64,000 nt of DNA from Xanthostigma xanthostigma (Eukaryota; Arthropoda; Insecta; Raphidioptera; Raphidiidae), in the NCBI GenBank assembly GCA_963575645.1, contig OY754470.1, positions 48,329,201-48,393,200 on the forward strand, in the 5' to 3' direction. The notes under the pieces were generated by a model. That model was not told the origin of the DNA. It searched no databases and was given only the letters and a program-made list of their open reading frames with translations. Made by a program: the position numbers and the translations under genes. Below, piece by piece: positions 34,203-47,060 of this stretch (the first letter of the stretch is position 1; each line of letters opens with the position of its first letter).

Positions 34203-34720
34203 CAGGGTTGCCAGACGTGCGAGAAATCTCGTACCATTACGAGATTTACAGTTTTTGTACGAGATACAAGAATAACAAAATTCTCGTACAATTTTGTACG
34301 AGATTTTAACAATGATGACTGCCTTCGCTAGGTATCAGCCAAAAAGTGAGAATTTGCATATTTACCTGCTTCACACACCACAAAACGATCGACTCGGCGC
34401 ATCACTAAATGCACTACCTCATCACTATATGAAACTAGACAACTTGAGTAGGGAATCCCCGTTTAATGTATTTATTTGTTGTTCTTATTACACTAATGTT
34501 AATTACCTACTATCAGTTCTAATTGTTTCATTTGTATTGACAGCTAAAAGCGCAAAGAATATGACTACTCAAAGTTAAATAGTACAGTAAATAGCATAGA
34601 TTGTAAATTTTATTCGATATACCTGCTTTAAATTTATACTTGTACGAGATTAACTGTTGAAAGTACGAGATATTTAGCAACACTGGTACGAGAAAAAAAA
34701 TCCGTCATCTGGCAACCCTG
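34203..34720 (+). mobile_element. hAT MITE (CAGGGTTGCCAGA ends)
   Basis: 518 bp, inverted ends CAGGGTTGCCAGA / TCTGGCAACCCTG and exact duplication agagcaaa on both sides. The interior repeats 'tacgagat'. The apparent reading frame at 34294-34578 is element sequence. Confidence 0.85.
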
Positions 34721-36397
34721 AGAGCAAAATAAACGATGAAGAAACTTGTAATGTGAACAGGGTTTTCCCCGAAACTCAACCAATGATAAAATATGAGAGA
34801 ATAAATGACTCACCAAAGAACTGCGAAAAAAAGGTCCCAATTAGATCTGCAACAAAACGTATCATTTAGAGATAAAAACGTTAAAAACACATTTTTGAAG
34901 CATATTTGTTATTTCTGATCTGTAATAGTTACTAATCCACCGTGACCACAAGTGTCCACTGAAAACACGAGTGTGTCCATTGTGGATATTTCCCCGTGGA
35001 CACAAATAAACAACCCAACACAACTAGGACTAGGTTCATATATAAGGAGTATATCTAATATCTATACTCTATAATAACTATACGCATCAATGACTTTGTT
35101 CTAACCTCTCTACGAATGGTAATATTATCGTAACAAGTTTGCGCAGTAGCTGAAATGAAACTGTTTGTGCTGCACAAGACTGTGGCGAGAATATTATCGT
35201 TTGCAGAGAGGCTGGGGCAGAGCTATTGTCATTTCTACAGCCTTCCTTCCAGCAGAGGCCAATGTCCTTAGTTGTTATAGATCTACTGTAAAATGTAAAT
35301 CTATATAAATATTTGAGCTGAGTTCTATTGGAATGTCGGTTAGCTAGGTGATTCTAAAACTAAAATATGATCAGTTTAACTTCGTTATGAAGCAGTACAA
35401 CTTTTTTAAAAATATTTTTTTTAATTTCAAATTATCAAAAGTCCCAGTGAAATAAACACCCTATGTAATTTGTATGAATAAACATTGAAAGATACCTCAC
35501 AATTCTCATTTCAGTATGCTGAAACTAAGCAAATATATATATCTTATAATACATTTAATATCAAGAATGGTTTTCATTACATTGAATGAAAATGGAACGC
35601 GGTGATTAAGTGTTAGGGTTTTCAAAATTTTCACATTTTTCATTTGAAAAGTATTCGCATTTCTTCACGCAACATGTACAAAATTTCCTTAAAAATGTGA
35701 CTCAATTTATGAGCTATTGAACGTATCAATATTTCTTAATAACAATGTTCATAATTTATATTAAGGAATGGACGTTTATTGATTTCATTTTGTATATAAA
35801 AAGTTTTTTGAGAATCTGGTTTCAAATGTTTGTCTGCTATTATATACCAAGATCCCAAACACGCCAGACCTGCGTCATTTCAGTACTGCTAAGATTTTAT
35901 CAGTAAATGTACAATATTTAGTTAAAAACGTATACCAATTTGCTAGCTTGAAAGCGTGGGTTTTTTAGAGATAAAATGATGTATTAAAAAAATTCCAATT
36001 ATTGGATAGTAGGTAGCTTATCTTTTGCTTATTATTCTGAATTCAAAGAAACTATTTTTTGAAGCCCTGTGAAAAAACAGATGTCAAGAGGAATGAGTAA
36101 GTACGTCACAGGAACGGAACGGGAAATAAATCCCTTCAAGTTGTAAAACATCGCAGGTAATTAATTATAACCCATACAAAGACAAAAGACGATGTATAGG
36201 CTGCTCAAGCCAGCTAATTAGTAATGATGAAGTTAATCTATCTACATAGTTTGTTTCAGGACGTTCGGAAGTAACTAATTTTTTTTAAATACAACATAAG
36301 CTATCAGATTACACATCCTCATAATAAGCGTAATCTTCGAAAATTCGTAATAATTGAGCCAAGCATTTTAGGAAGGGCGCGATTCACATGTTTTACA
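34721..36397. other. No gene seen
   Basis: AT-rich intergenic DNA apart from the MITE at 35102. Confidence 0.45.
35102..35215. repeat. 'gcgcagtagc' family MITE
   Basis: Ends aacctctctacgaatggtaa / cgtttgcagagaggct, inner tgcgcagtagctg. Confidence 0.5.
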
Positions 36398-36560
36398 CTA
36401 GCGGTCCCGTCCGGTTTCACCCGGGTGCAAAAGAACGAAATAATGGGGAAGGGAGGGACATGAGTACGCACATTCATCTTAGTTTACCGAGATGAATGTT
36501 GTATCCAAACATGATGATCGGAGTTACCCTACAAAAGTTTTTGTCGATAAAAAGCAGTAC
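36398..36560 (-). mobile_element. Helitron-like 3' portion
   Basis: CTAG at 36398-36401 followed by the cccgtccggtttcacccggg hairpin, in inverse orientation. Homologous to 38909 onward. Confidence 0.5.
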
Positions 36561-36790
36561 CTATTTATACTTTTTTTAAGTAATACATTTCTTTAAAATC
36601 AATATAAAATATAATAAATATTTAATTGAAAAAACTGCAGGATAATTATTTTTATATAGGTACCTATAGTTATAAAAGTTTTCAAATGAACTATTATTTA
36701 GATTTAATTTTAATTATAGTCATAAATAAAATTAAAATAAATTTAAATGTAAGTCTTAGAAGAAAGCAATGTGAAAAATAAAAATATATT

Positions 36791-36863
36791 CGCCCAACGT
36801 AGGGCTCGAACCCACGACCCTGATATTAACAGTCGCATGCTCTACCGACTGACCTAGCCGGGC
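36791..36863 (-). pseudogene. tRNA-Lys-like sequence with anticodon GUU (probable pseudogene)
   Basis: The acceptor stem GCCCGGC/GTTGGGC, T arm (GTGGG TTCGAGC CCTAC) and most of the D arm match an insect tRNA-Lys(CUU) body. The anticodon loop reads CTGTTAA, giving GUU (Asn). The anticodon stem TGCGA/TATCA has two mismatches and the D stem one (GGTC/GAGC). A T-run follows at 36784-36780. It could be a decayed tRNA or the head of a tRNA-derived SINE. Confidence 0.7.
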
Positions 36864-36869
36864 TTGTGA

Positions 36870-37430
36870 ATGTACGACCTAATATTGATATATGTAGTTA
36901 CGGCCCACGTGACAAGATGCTGTTTCCTGATTGGCTCTTGTTCAAAATAGCAGTCCACAGAAAGTGCTTTTTGGCTATATATTGTCAGACAAATATTTCA
37001 TTAAAAAAATTTTTTTACTGCGTGACATTTTTATAAAAATTTAATAATTTTAAGTTTTTTATAATAAGGTGTTCATATTAATATTTTTTTAACCCATAAT
37101 AATATGATCATGTATGTTGTTTTAACAATTTACCACCTTTCGACCAGCTTGAGGCCCTGAAGATGAAAATAAATTTTTCAAAACGTTGGCCACTAGCGAA
37201 ACATTGGTAAAGCTGATTTATTTATGATCCTCAACCAAAACCTTCCTCCATCGTTCAAAACAATCAGACGATAAGGCAAGAAAAATAGCCCCGGTTCTAA
37301 TTTTGAAATTCACCTCGCAGGCGAGCCCGCAATGACGTCATTTCCATCTTTGGAACACGCACGACAGGCAACCTAAGTCCCAGCAGTGTTACTAGTGGCA
37401 TAATTGGCCTTGTGTGCAACGATCCTTACA
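36870..37430. mobile_element. Degenerate Harbinger-like MITE interrupted by a hammerhead-bearing repeat
   Basis: Segments shared with the family (cacgtgacaag, cctgattggctcttg, the ttggccttgtgtgca end) flank an insertion near 36965-37240 that holds the motif at 37157. The left terminus is not clear. Confidence 0.45.
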
Positions 37431-38059
37431 GTTGCAGGAAGTGTGAGAATTTCCTATTTTTGTTTGTAAATTAAAATTTTTAATTTTGGTATTAAATCAT
37501 TATTTATAAAAAGGAGCAAATAGCGTAGGCACTTGTTTTCAAAAAAAAGTTGCTGATAGGAATTTATCGAAGTAATAAATATACGTTATATTGAGACGAA
37601 ATCGAAATTGAAAAAAGTATCAACTGAATAGAATTTATTGATTTTGAAAAATTGTTTTTATTTGTTTCGAACTCTTAATTGTATTTTATTCTTGTGCTTT
37701 TCGTTTTTGTTCGTTAACACATTTGAGTTGAAATCTAAACTTCTGCAAAATCTAATTTTAAAACTTTTAAAGTAAATTCTCATTTCAAACAACACACTGA
37801 TGAAAGTCAACAGTTATAAAAAAAAAGGCACGGAAACAGTGAAAATCGCCAAAATGTAACAAAAACAAAAAGTTTGTTTTCTTTTTTTGTTAAAAATGTC
37901 ACCTGCGAAAGCACAAAAATACATTGAAAACTGTTTTCGAATAAAGAAATTGTTTCATAAGAAAAATATATCAAGTTTGATAATAATTTATTATTTATTT
38001 CCGTACTAATATACAATCTGATTTATTGGCACACGTTAAACTTTCCATTAAATAAAATA

Positions 38060-38560
38060 TTTTTAACACAAAAATTGAACCGACTTCAAAATATGCACTA
38101 AAAAGTAATAAAATAATTACAATTATTATTATTTTTGGAGTCGGTGTTATTATTGCTAGGTATATTGTAGTGTTTCCTTGGCTGACACCGACTCCAAAAA
38201 TACAATAATTGTAATTATTTTATTACTTTTTAGTGCATATTTTGAAGTCGGTTCAATTTTTTTGTTAAAAATATTTTATTTTTCTCTTTTTAGTGCTAGA
38301 TATTTACTCAATAAATTATGCAGTTATTTTATGAAGTATTGCGCAATGGGTAAAATTTGAGAGTTTCCCTCGATTTCTCCGGATTCCACCATCAGATCCT
38401 GACTTGGTTCCGATGGGACCACCTCGGAAGTGCACTCTTTCGAATAAAAAAAGAATTTTGAAAATCGGTCTATAATTGACGGAGAAATCGGTGAACATAC
38501 ATAAAAAAAATATACAGTCGAACATAGAACCTCCTCCTTTTTTGAAGTCGGTTAAAAAAA
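38060..38560 (-). repeat. Insect interspersed repeat with 'aaccgacttcaaa' end and a 38.06-38.28 kb inverted pair
   Basis: The minus strand reads 'ttaaccgacttcaaaaaagg' and 'gttcaccgatttctccgtca', a widespread insect repeat. Its far end is duplicated as an inverted pair about 95 bp long around 38165. Confidence 0.55.
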
Positions 38561-38908
38561 GGAATTAATCCACCATTTGTTGTTATTAGGTATTTGTTAA
38601 TAAATAAACTATGCTGTTAAGAAAAATTTTGTTTCAATCGATCAATTATTTTTCGAGCAAAGTCGATTTAAAATTCTACTACGCTTTTCGTATGGAGAAA
38701 TATGTATGTACACAAGCTAAGATCATTATAAAATTAGATTTTTTGACAACCCTTTTTGCAATCCAGCATCGTTGTTATTTTTTTTTTTGACTATCATCTG
38801 TCAAAGTTTATAAGAGAGCTAATAAATCACTCTATAAATTGTTTTCTCACCATTTACATCGGTACTTCCACCATCTGTTCATTTTTCCATATTTAAACTT
38901 ACCATTAA

Positions 38909-39120
38909 CTAGCGGTTCCGCCCGGTTTCATCCGGATGCAAAAGAACGAATGGGGAAGGGAGGGACATAAGTACACACATTCATCTTAGTTTACCAAGAT
39001 GAATGTTGTGTCTCCAAATTTCATGATGATCGGAGTTACCGTTCAAAAGTTTTTGTCGGACGGACAAATTTTGAGTTACGTTTTGCAACATTTTTCATCG
39101 ATGCTCCGCTCCTATTGGTC
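38909..39120 (-). mobile_element. Helitron-like 3' portion
   Basis: CTAG at 38909-38912, the cggtttcatccgg hairpin, then the same 'aagaacgaatggggaaggga' body as at 36398. Confidence 0.5.
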
Positions 39121-39167
39121 GTAGTGTGATAGCCTTCCTCGATAAATGGGCTATCCAACAAAAAAAA

Positions 39168-39310
39168 ATTGGTTGTCTGTAAAGTCGGTTTACGGACGAT
39201 AGTTTTACGTGATAACGTATTCCGTAATACATAACCTAAATTTATATAATAATTATAATAATTCGAATCTATGATATTGCATCTTTCGCTTCAAATTTAG
39301 GTAAATTTTA
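39168..39310 (+). repeat. Same family, 5' fragment C
   Basis: Only the first part is present, continuing into a 'cgaatctatgatattgcatc' segment shared with the copy at 58213. Confidence 0.6.
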
Positions 39311-39583
39311 TTAAGTAGAATAATAAAACACTATAAAAAGTACACTATTATTATATAAAAAACAACTATGGCATGTATCTCTTTTGCGCATGCGCCGATT
39401 TTCCCCAAAAAATTTACAAAAATTTCTAGTAAAAATAGAGTAAAAACCGTTTTAAAAACTATATTATTATTATATAAAACATCATTATAAAAGATATATT
39501 CTTTTACGCATGCGCCGATGTTCGATGTTCGAAATCGGTTCACAGGCGGCGATGATATCAACGGACAAACATACAAACAAAAG

Positions 39584-40254
39584 AATTGGTTGTCTGTAAA
39601 GTAGGTTTACGGACGATAGTTTTACGTGATAACGTATTCCGTAATACATAACCTAAACCTCCCAAAATTTGGTTTCAATCCGCTTATCCTTGGTGTCGGA
39701 ATGAGAAGAAATGTCAAAAGTGACGTTTGCAACTGTCAAAGTATTATGTTCTAATAATAATTAGTTATTCCAATAGTTAACTTAGAAGGCGTTGCTTTTC
39801 ACAAAATACTAATGTCAAAAAATTGAATTAAACATTAGAAATGCAGCCGTTTTCATGTTAAGACAAGACATACGTTATTTTCTAATTTCCATGTACGGCA
39901 AACAAAGACGACCGACCGCGTCGCGCCATGCATTAGACAACATTGCATTTATACAGCTATTTTTCTATATAAATTTGTATAAAAAAACTGTTTAGGCAAA
40001 TTCTGTTATACGAAATCTATGTAAAATGTTCTCCTCTTTCGTTTAAGACTGGTTTCAAACCGATCTGATTTAAATTGAGCGAGAAATTAGCAAAAAGCAC
40101 GCACAGGGTCAGGCGGAACGTTACGCGTTACGCGTTACGAACGTTAGGAACGTTAGGAACATTACGTTACACTTTTTCGTGCATGCAGTCGGTGTTTTAT
40201 CAATTTATAAGATTGGTGATTCATCAATTTATAAGACGTTATCACGTCAAAAAA
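39584..40254 (+). repeat. Same family, full-length copy D
   Basis: About 670 bp, colinear with copy A; one unit of the 26-bp internal repeat. Confidence 0.68.
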
Positions 40255-40938
40255 ACAATTTCAATTTGAACCAGTAAGTAGTTAGCGCGTTCAACCAAAC
40301 AAACAAACAAACGCTTCAGCTTTATATATTAGTACTGATGTACTGTTATTGAATTCCGACAAAGGCTGGATGTTGGGTACATGTGACTGTTAGAGAAATG
40401 TAATTAAGTTCTTTGAAGAGAATAATTAACCGAAAGTTCAACGTATTAAAAATATTCTGCTATATTTAAAATTATATAAAAGAGGGTAATAATCTAGTCA
40501 CAAATTTAATATCTTTTTTATTATAAAAGTCCCCTATCCTTAGTATCTACTTTGTAGGATTGTATAACATGCAATAAAGTTCTTAAATGAAAAGGAGAAA
40601 ATAAAAGAAACGTATGGTGAGGACAGCTTCATAAAAACTGATTGCTTGTTTTGAGAGCATGTTCTATACGTCTGTTGGCATTTCTTATAGTGATAAGAGC
40701 CAACATAACGTAGCTAATATTACTAGAACGCAACTACGACAGATAAATTGGTATTTCTGAAAGGTTGTCCGTGTGTATCGAGTGTCCCAAAACATACATG
40801 CTCGTGGAAAAAAATTGCAAGATTTTTGTAAGAGCTAATATTTTGAAATTAGCTAAGTATTTAGTCAGGAAAAAATCGGTTAGAAGTTTGAATGTTTTTA
40901 CCGACTGCCCGGTTTTATCAAAATTAGATCTGACTATT

Positions 40939-41645
40939 TTTGACGTGATAACGTCTTATAAATTGATGAATCACCAATCTTATAAATTGATAAAACACCG
41001 GCTGCATGTTCGAAAAAGAGTAACGTAACGTTCCTAACGTTCCTAACGCGTAACGTTCCGCCTGACCCTGTGCGTGCTTTTTGCTAATTTCTCGCTCAAT
41101 TTAAATCAGATCGGTTTGAAACCAGTCTTAAACGAAAGAGGAGAACATTTTACATAGATTTCGTATAACAGAATTTGCCTAAACAGTTTTTTTTATACAA
41201 ATTTATATAGAAAAATATTTTATACAAATTTATATAGAAAAATATTTTATACAAATTTATATAGAAAAATAGCTTTATAAATGCAATGTTGTGTAATGCA
41301 TGGCGCGACACGGTCGGTTGTCTTTGTTTGTCGTACATGGAAATTAGAAAATAACGTATGTCTTGTCTTAACATGAAAACAGCTGCTTTCTAATGTTTAA
41401 TTCAATTTTTTGACATTAGTATATTGTGAAATGCAAAGCCTTCTAAGTTAAGTATTGGAATAACTAATTATTATTAGAACATAATACTTTGTAAGTTGCA
41501 AACGTCACTTTTGACATTTCTTATCATTCCGACACCAAGGATAAGCGGATTGAAACCAAATTTTGGGAGGTTTAGGTTATGTATTACGGAATACGTTATC
41601 ACGTAAAACTATCGTCCGTAAACCGACTTTACAGACAACCAATTT
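40939..41645 (-). repeat. Same family, full-length copy E, inverted
   Basis: Reverse orientation 685 bp beyond copy D; three units of the 26-bp internal repeat (about 41200-41278). Confidence 0.68.
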
Positions 41646-41930
41646 TTTTTCATAAATTAATTCTGTACCAATTTCAGCTAGTTTCAACTTTATGCTATTG
41701 AAAATTTTCAAAAAAAGAAAGTTGTAACTTGATTAAATACATGAATAAATAACGGAATAAATTATAATAAAATAAATTTAATACATAAATTATTAAAATA
41801 AATATCGTATGATTCTAAATACATTTAAGTTAAATTTTATATTCTGAGATTAATCAACACAAGAAATAACAAACGTATCCTTTCTAAAAACTAAATTACT
41901 ATTTTGATGTTTTAACAGATTGCGAACCTA

Positions 41931-43155
41931 TTAGTACCAGATCCCGGTTTGGCTCGATCTTCACCCATCGCGGATTCTAATGAAATTTTATATTATAATG
42001 TATCAATTAAGGAGGTTGATGCGTTAGTCCCAATCAAAAGTAAGTCGAATTCTAAATGGGAACTTTTCCATAATAAATTATACAAAAGGTTGTAAGTCGA
42101 TGATACTAATATATTCTTGTCATAAAGGCAAAATTAAATAATTTTTTTAATATAAATTAATTATTTCAGTTTTTTACTTAATGGAATAGCTTTTGAATTT
42201 TTTGTACAAAGTTAGGTTACAAAAAATAAATTTATGTAAATATCTGTATTTTACATATTTTTTGCAGTAAATAATTAAAAAAAAGAAATTAAAAGTAATA
42301 AAAATTAAAATTAAATCAATAAAAATTGAAAATTCAGTTAAATTGTTAAAATTGACAATAATAAAAGTCCATAATCGAAAAGTGCTAAGATTTAATATTT
42401 TTTTTTATTAATTAAAAGTCTCCTAATTAAATTGGAAAAAACATTAAAATATGCGTAAGACATCGATGCTTTACATAGTTAGTTTTCGGAACTGCTGACA
42501 TTATTTGGTTATTTGTAAAAATTTAAAATGTACCATTTGCTTGCTAGGTTGACGTATTTTCCATAAGACTACATGTAAAAGTTTTTTTTTAATTTTTAAC
42601 TTTATAAATCTCCTAATAGTTTCGGATTTTTTACAGAAAATTTTGTGATAAAAAAATCTATTAAAAAAACTTTATATCATATTTTTTTTTATTATCTTCG
42701 TAAAACGGCTCAACCTCCTTAAGAAAAATAGATTTGGTTGCCATTCAATGTCTTGGCACAGCTATTTTTAATAAACAATTACTATTTGTTGTCATGCGGT
42801 TACCTACATATATTATGTTCCACGTGTTCACAATAAAATTATCTACATTTTCATATATTATATGACAATAAAGAAAACCCTATATCTGCAAAATACTAAT
42901 TCGAAGGTACCTGTCTACCTGGTTTTATGCCGACCAAACTTTAGCATTTTATATACATAATTTACTTTCGGTTGGTAATAAACTTATCTGTAAACTCAAT
43001 AACTACATATCAGAAAAAATTGCCATTATTAAAAATAGCTGTGCCAAGAAATTGAGTGGCAACCAAATCAATTTTTCTTTATTAATACATTATATTATCA
43101 AATTTCATTAGAATCCGCGCTGGGTGAAGATCAAACCAAATCGGGATCTTAGACG
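41931..43155. mobile_element. Inverted-repeat element of about 1.2 kb
   Basis: Ends 'agatcccggtttggctcgat ... cttcaccc' and its complement near 43110-43155, with a second inverted pair inside (caacctcctt; ggcacagctatttttaata). Very AT-rich, no coding frame. Confidence 0.55.
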
Positions 43156-45125
43156 TGTCATGAACCGTGGTAAATGTCACCTAAGTTCACATATTTAAAA
43201 AAAGGTACAGATTTATGCACAGACAAAAAATCTGAGAATTCATTCTTTCATGTAAGCATGACGCAAAACTCGAAAAAACTGGCAATGAAACGGAATTAAA
43301 GACAGAGGTTACAATTTTGTATAGTATCGATGTAACCTTATTAATTTTTGAACACGGTGTATGTTCAGCTTGAACGTATGTGTACGAAATGCCAACATAA
43401 CGATGCTAATACCTCTAAATCCCAGTGATAAAAAGCAATATTTGCATAAGGAAATATTATACTGAAGCCTTTTATTACTTATAGATTCCAACAAATATGA
43501 CATTTGCATAATAGATACTGCGTAATTATCATGTTTTTATTAAAGCCCTCACATTTGCAAACATAAAGTAGTAATAAACATAATGCTATACTATATTTGT
43601 TGGATATACAGAATGTTCTGAGTTAATACTGATTAATTGACTACCCTTTCCAAACCAAACAACTTTCATCTCTTCAAATTTTCGTTGTTTAGGCATAAAA
43701 AATTAATGGAAAATCGGGAAACCGATTTTTGACGTGAATTTTAGGGGTTGAAGGAGGCATCGGGTAAAAAAATGTTTCAGGCAAATGCATATTTTTTCTT
43801 GAAAAATCATAATTTGTGATAAAAAATAGGTGTTCCTATTAAAAATGTCTAAACCACCCTCATTCCTGCGCAGGGTTTGGGGTGGGGGGTGGTATTTGTC
43901 TCAAAACGATGTCCCCCTTTAAACTAAACAACATTTGTCTGGCATCTTTTCCTCGAAAGTGTCATCCTCAAATTCTGTTCAGCCGATCGGATTAAAATGG
44001 GACATCCTGTATAAACATTTCCAAAAATGGTGCCAAACTGCTCAGGAGGCTATGAAACGTCGAGAAATTTTTGTCCGACTCCCAGATCTTATGGGAAATA
44101 CACTAAAAACAAAAACAAAGAATATGTCTATTGCATACGAGTGAGATTCTGGTGGAAGAGCCGGGCATATGGTGGAAGCAAACGTTAACCGCAGTAACAT
44201 TGGTACTATGTCTATGTCGCATAGAGGGTCCACTTATGTATGAAATTTTTATAATATGAATGAATTTATGGCCTACATGCAACAAACAGGTATAAGATAG
44301 ATTGCAGTTTGAAGCATGAACACATAAATATCAGTTAAATTTGAATGCAGACAGCTAGGGAATTAAATGCTTCCAGATTGCGCATAAAATGGACACACAA
44401 AAAATGTTCTATAAATTTTGAAAAAATATTATGAAAATTCTGATAGTCGTAAAGCAGTCTTGTTGCATCAACAAAAAATATTAGGTATCCATTTTTTATA
44501 AGGTCACCAACATCCAGAATTTGTTGAGTCTAGTATCAATTCATATTTTCATTTTAGAAAGTATTATTTCTAATAATAAATTGAAAAATCAATTGATACT
44601 CTTATACAGGGGCAATAGAGGCACGTGTCCAGGGCCCATATGGAAGGGAGGAAAATTTGCATTAATAAAAAAAATACTGTACGTCTTTCAACAACTTTTT
44701 GGGAACCTGCCCCAAAATAGTAGTCCACCTTCCACCCTCCTTATTACTGTCCTAACAAGGTCTAGTTCCAATTTTAAACGCAAGATAGTAAATATTGGAA
44801 GCAACATTTAAAATGTCTGCCACCTCGAATATGTCGAACATATTCGAGGTGCCAGACATTTTAAATGGTTCATGTTATTTGTCATAGAACATTATTTTAG
44901 CGTTTTGGTTGAAGTTTTTAAGCTATCCAATTAAAAAAACAAACAGTATCTATAAATTTTTACATGTCGTCAAAACGACATCTTTCGGAAAATTTAGAGT
45001 GAAAAAGCCCCAAAATCAAGAAAAGTCATAAAGGAAATAGGTGTCAGACTAGGCCTAATGAAGCCATATACAAAGTTTGGGAAGAGTATGTGTCAGTAAA
45101 ATTTTTGCTGACGGGCACTCTGGCT
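43156..45125. other. No gene seen
   Basis: Contains a decayed segment at 43600-44260 ('gaagagccgggcatatggtg', 'gggacatcctgtataaaca') of the kind found in degraded DNA transposons, and the hairpin at 44806. No intact frame. Confidence 0.4.
44806..44867. repeat. Perfect-looking hairpin with 3-bp loop
   Basis: Arms catttaaaatgtctgccacc...atatgt and complement, about 29 bp each. Confidence 0.7.
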
Positions 45126-45133
45126 ATATGTAC

Positions 45134-45680
45134 TAGTGATGTCCCGGATCGTTAAAAATGTATATCCGCGGATACGGATCTAAATACGGATATTTGGTTT
45201 CAAGTTCCGCGGATACGGATACGGATCTTAACTTTCTTAGAGTACGCAGCGGTAAATATTGCACATCGACCTTTGGAAAGAGACTATCTGTTATGGGAAT
45301 AAGTTATTGACCTCTTTAAGAGTTAACTCTCATAACAGATTGTCTCTTTCCAAAGATCGATGTGCAATATCTCATTATAAAGATAGTTGATATAGTACCT
45401 TTGAGTTATGTACTATTGATATGGTACTCACTACGATAAATGTTTGCAATATAAAAGTGCCAAATACGATTTTAAAAAAATAAAAAATAATCTGAATGGA
45501 ATTTAACAGTTTTTCATTATTACCTAATCACCTATAAATATAAAATTTCATCTATGAATTGAAAATTAATAAGGTAAAAGATTCATAAAAGATCCGCCAA
45601 AAACTAACAGATACGGATACGGATCTTTCTTCTCCCTCGGATATCCGCGGATACGGATACGGATATCCGGCACATCACTA
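45134..45680 (+). mobile_element. hAT MITE, same family as 27662
   Basis: 547 bp, nearly colinear with the HERC4 intron copy. The duplication atatgtac/atatgtat matches at 7 of 8. Confidence 0.83.
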
Positions 45681-45898
45681 ATATGTATTTCCGATCGAGG
45701 CATAAAGAAAAACTATTTCACTCTCTTTTACTCGAACTTTCGAATAATTCGCGATGGAAGACGACCGTTCGAGATAGATCAGGTTGACTGTATTATTGTA
45801 CCGTTTGTCGGGGCAGTTTTAGACACACACAAAGGAGTAGAACGATAGAGAGTTGGGAAACAAGTTGTCACGACAGGCCGAAGGTATACGCATGCGGC

Positions 45899-45921
45899 AT
45901 GTGTGTGTGTGTGTGTGTGTT
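45899..45921 (+). repeat. (TG)n microsatellite
   Basis: About eleven dinucleotide units. Confidence 0.8.
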
Positions 45922-46252
45922 GTGAATGCAAAAGCTTAGTCCCGTTCTGTACAGGGGGCGCCTTGCTCGGGGGATAACCGTGTCGTGCTACCACCGTTCC
46001 TGCTCGAGAGATGAAGGGCGCCCTAGGGACTTGTCTTCAGACACATACAACTGGAGCCATATGATTGTACATTAACCCACCTATACAGATATTATACTAT
46101 ATCTTACAGGATGAACCGTTTTGTAATCTTTATTAATACTAGCCAGAACCCGCAGATTTGCTTGTGTTATATTTAAGCTTTTGAGTTTACGGTGACAGAA
46201 AAGGGAGCTTAAACAGTATGTTGCGCTTTACGTTTTAGCTAATAATTGGACT

Positions 46253-46443
46253 AAAAACTAAAGAATAGTTACTTCTTAACACAACAGTTTTATTAGCGGA
46301 TGTACATTTCGGGAGCTATGCTCTCATCTTCAGCAAACATTAGTGTTTGCTTTGATGTACATCCGCTAATAAAACTGTTGTGCTAAGAAGTACTTATTCT
46401 TTATTTTTTATTTTTGTTTCAATCACACTGCTCTTAATATTTG
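46253..46443. mobile_element. Palindromic Penelope-like remnant, second copy
   Basis: Homologous to 14038-14268 but with the core of one arm lost. Flanked by taataattggact / taataattgaact (12 of 13). Confidence 0.55.
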
Positions 46444-46770
46444 TAATAATTGAACTACTTTTTATTCACACAATATGCCTTCGAAATCTACTGGGAATGT
46501 TTATAAATTAGATCAAAGTATGTTGAAAAGATGTCTAGAGCTTTTATGTAACTCATATAAATGTATTGTATTTTCTGTGTTTTTCGATAAGACTGCTTAT
46601 CTGTACTATTATATAAATTTCTTCCTGTGTATGTATGCAATAATGTATATAGGTTATATGTTTGAAAGGAATTAACTTAAAAACAATTTGGCGAATTTTG
46701 ATGAAACTTTTTTAGAAATGTTTTATTATACATTTTATCGGAAAACGAATAAATTATTTATTTTATTTTT

Positions 46771-47060
46771 CTTCATACTTCGATCGAAAGTACATACTTT
46801 CGGCATCGATTGTAAGCCAGAAAGTCTAACATTTACGCATTGGTGGGACTACACGCATTGATGCGTGAAGTACGCACGTTCTGGCGGCAGTAAAGAAAAA
46901 AATCACCTATCAACTGTTGTTTAGATGTCGTTTCCATAGCAACTCTATTTCATTAATAGTCAGCTGTCATTCGTGTTCTTACGTATAACCTCAAAGCTGC
47001 TTGCTTGGAAATTATCTGTGTTTTTATATGTAATTAATAAGTAATTAATTGATTAATGTA
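46771..47060 (+). repeat. Dispersed direct duplication, unit 1
   Basis: About 280 bp homologous to 47979-48255 (atcgaaagtaca..ttcggcat, ataacctcaaagctgcttgc, taattaataagtaattaatt). Confidence 0.65.
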
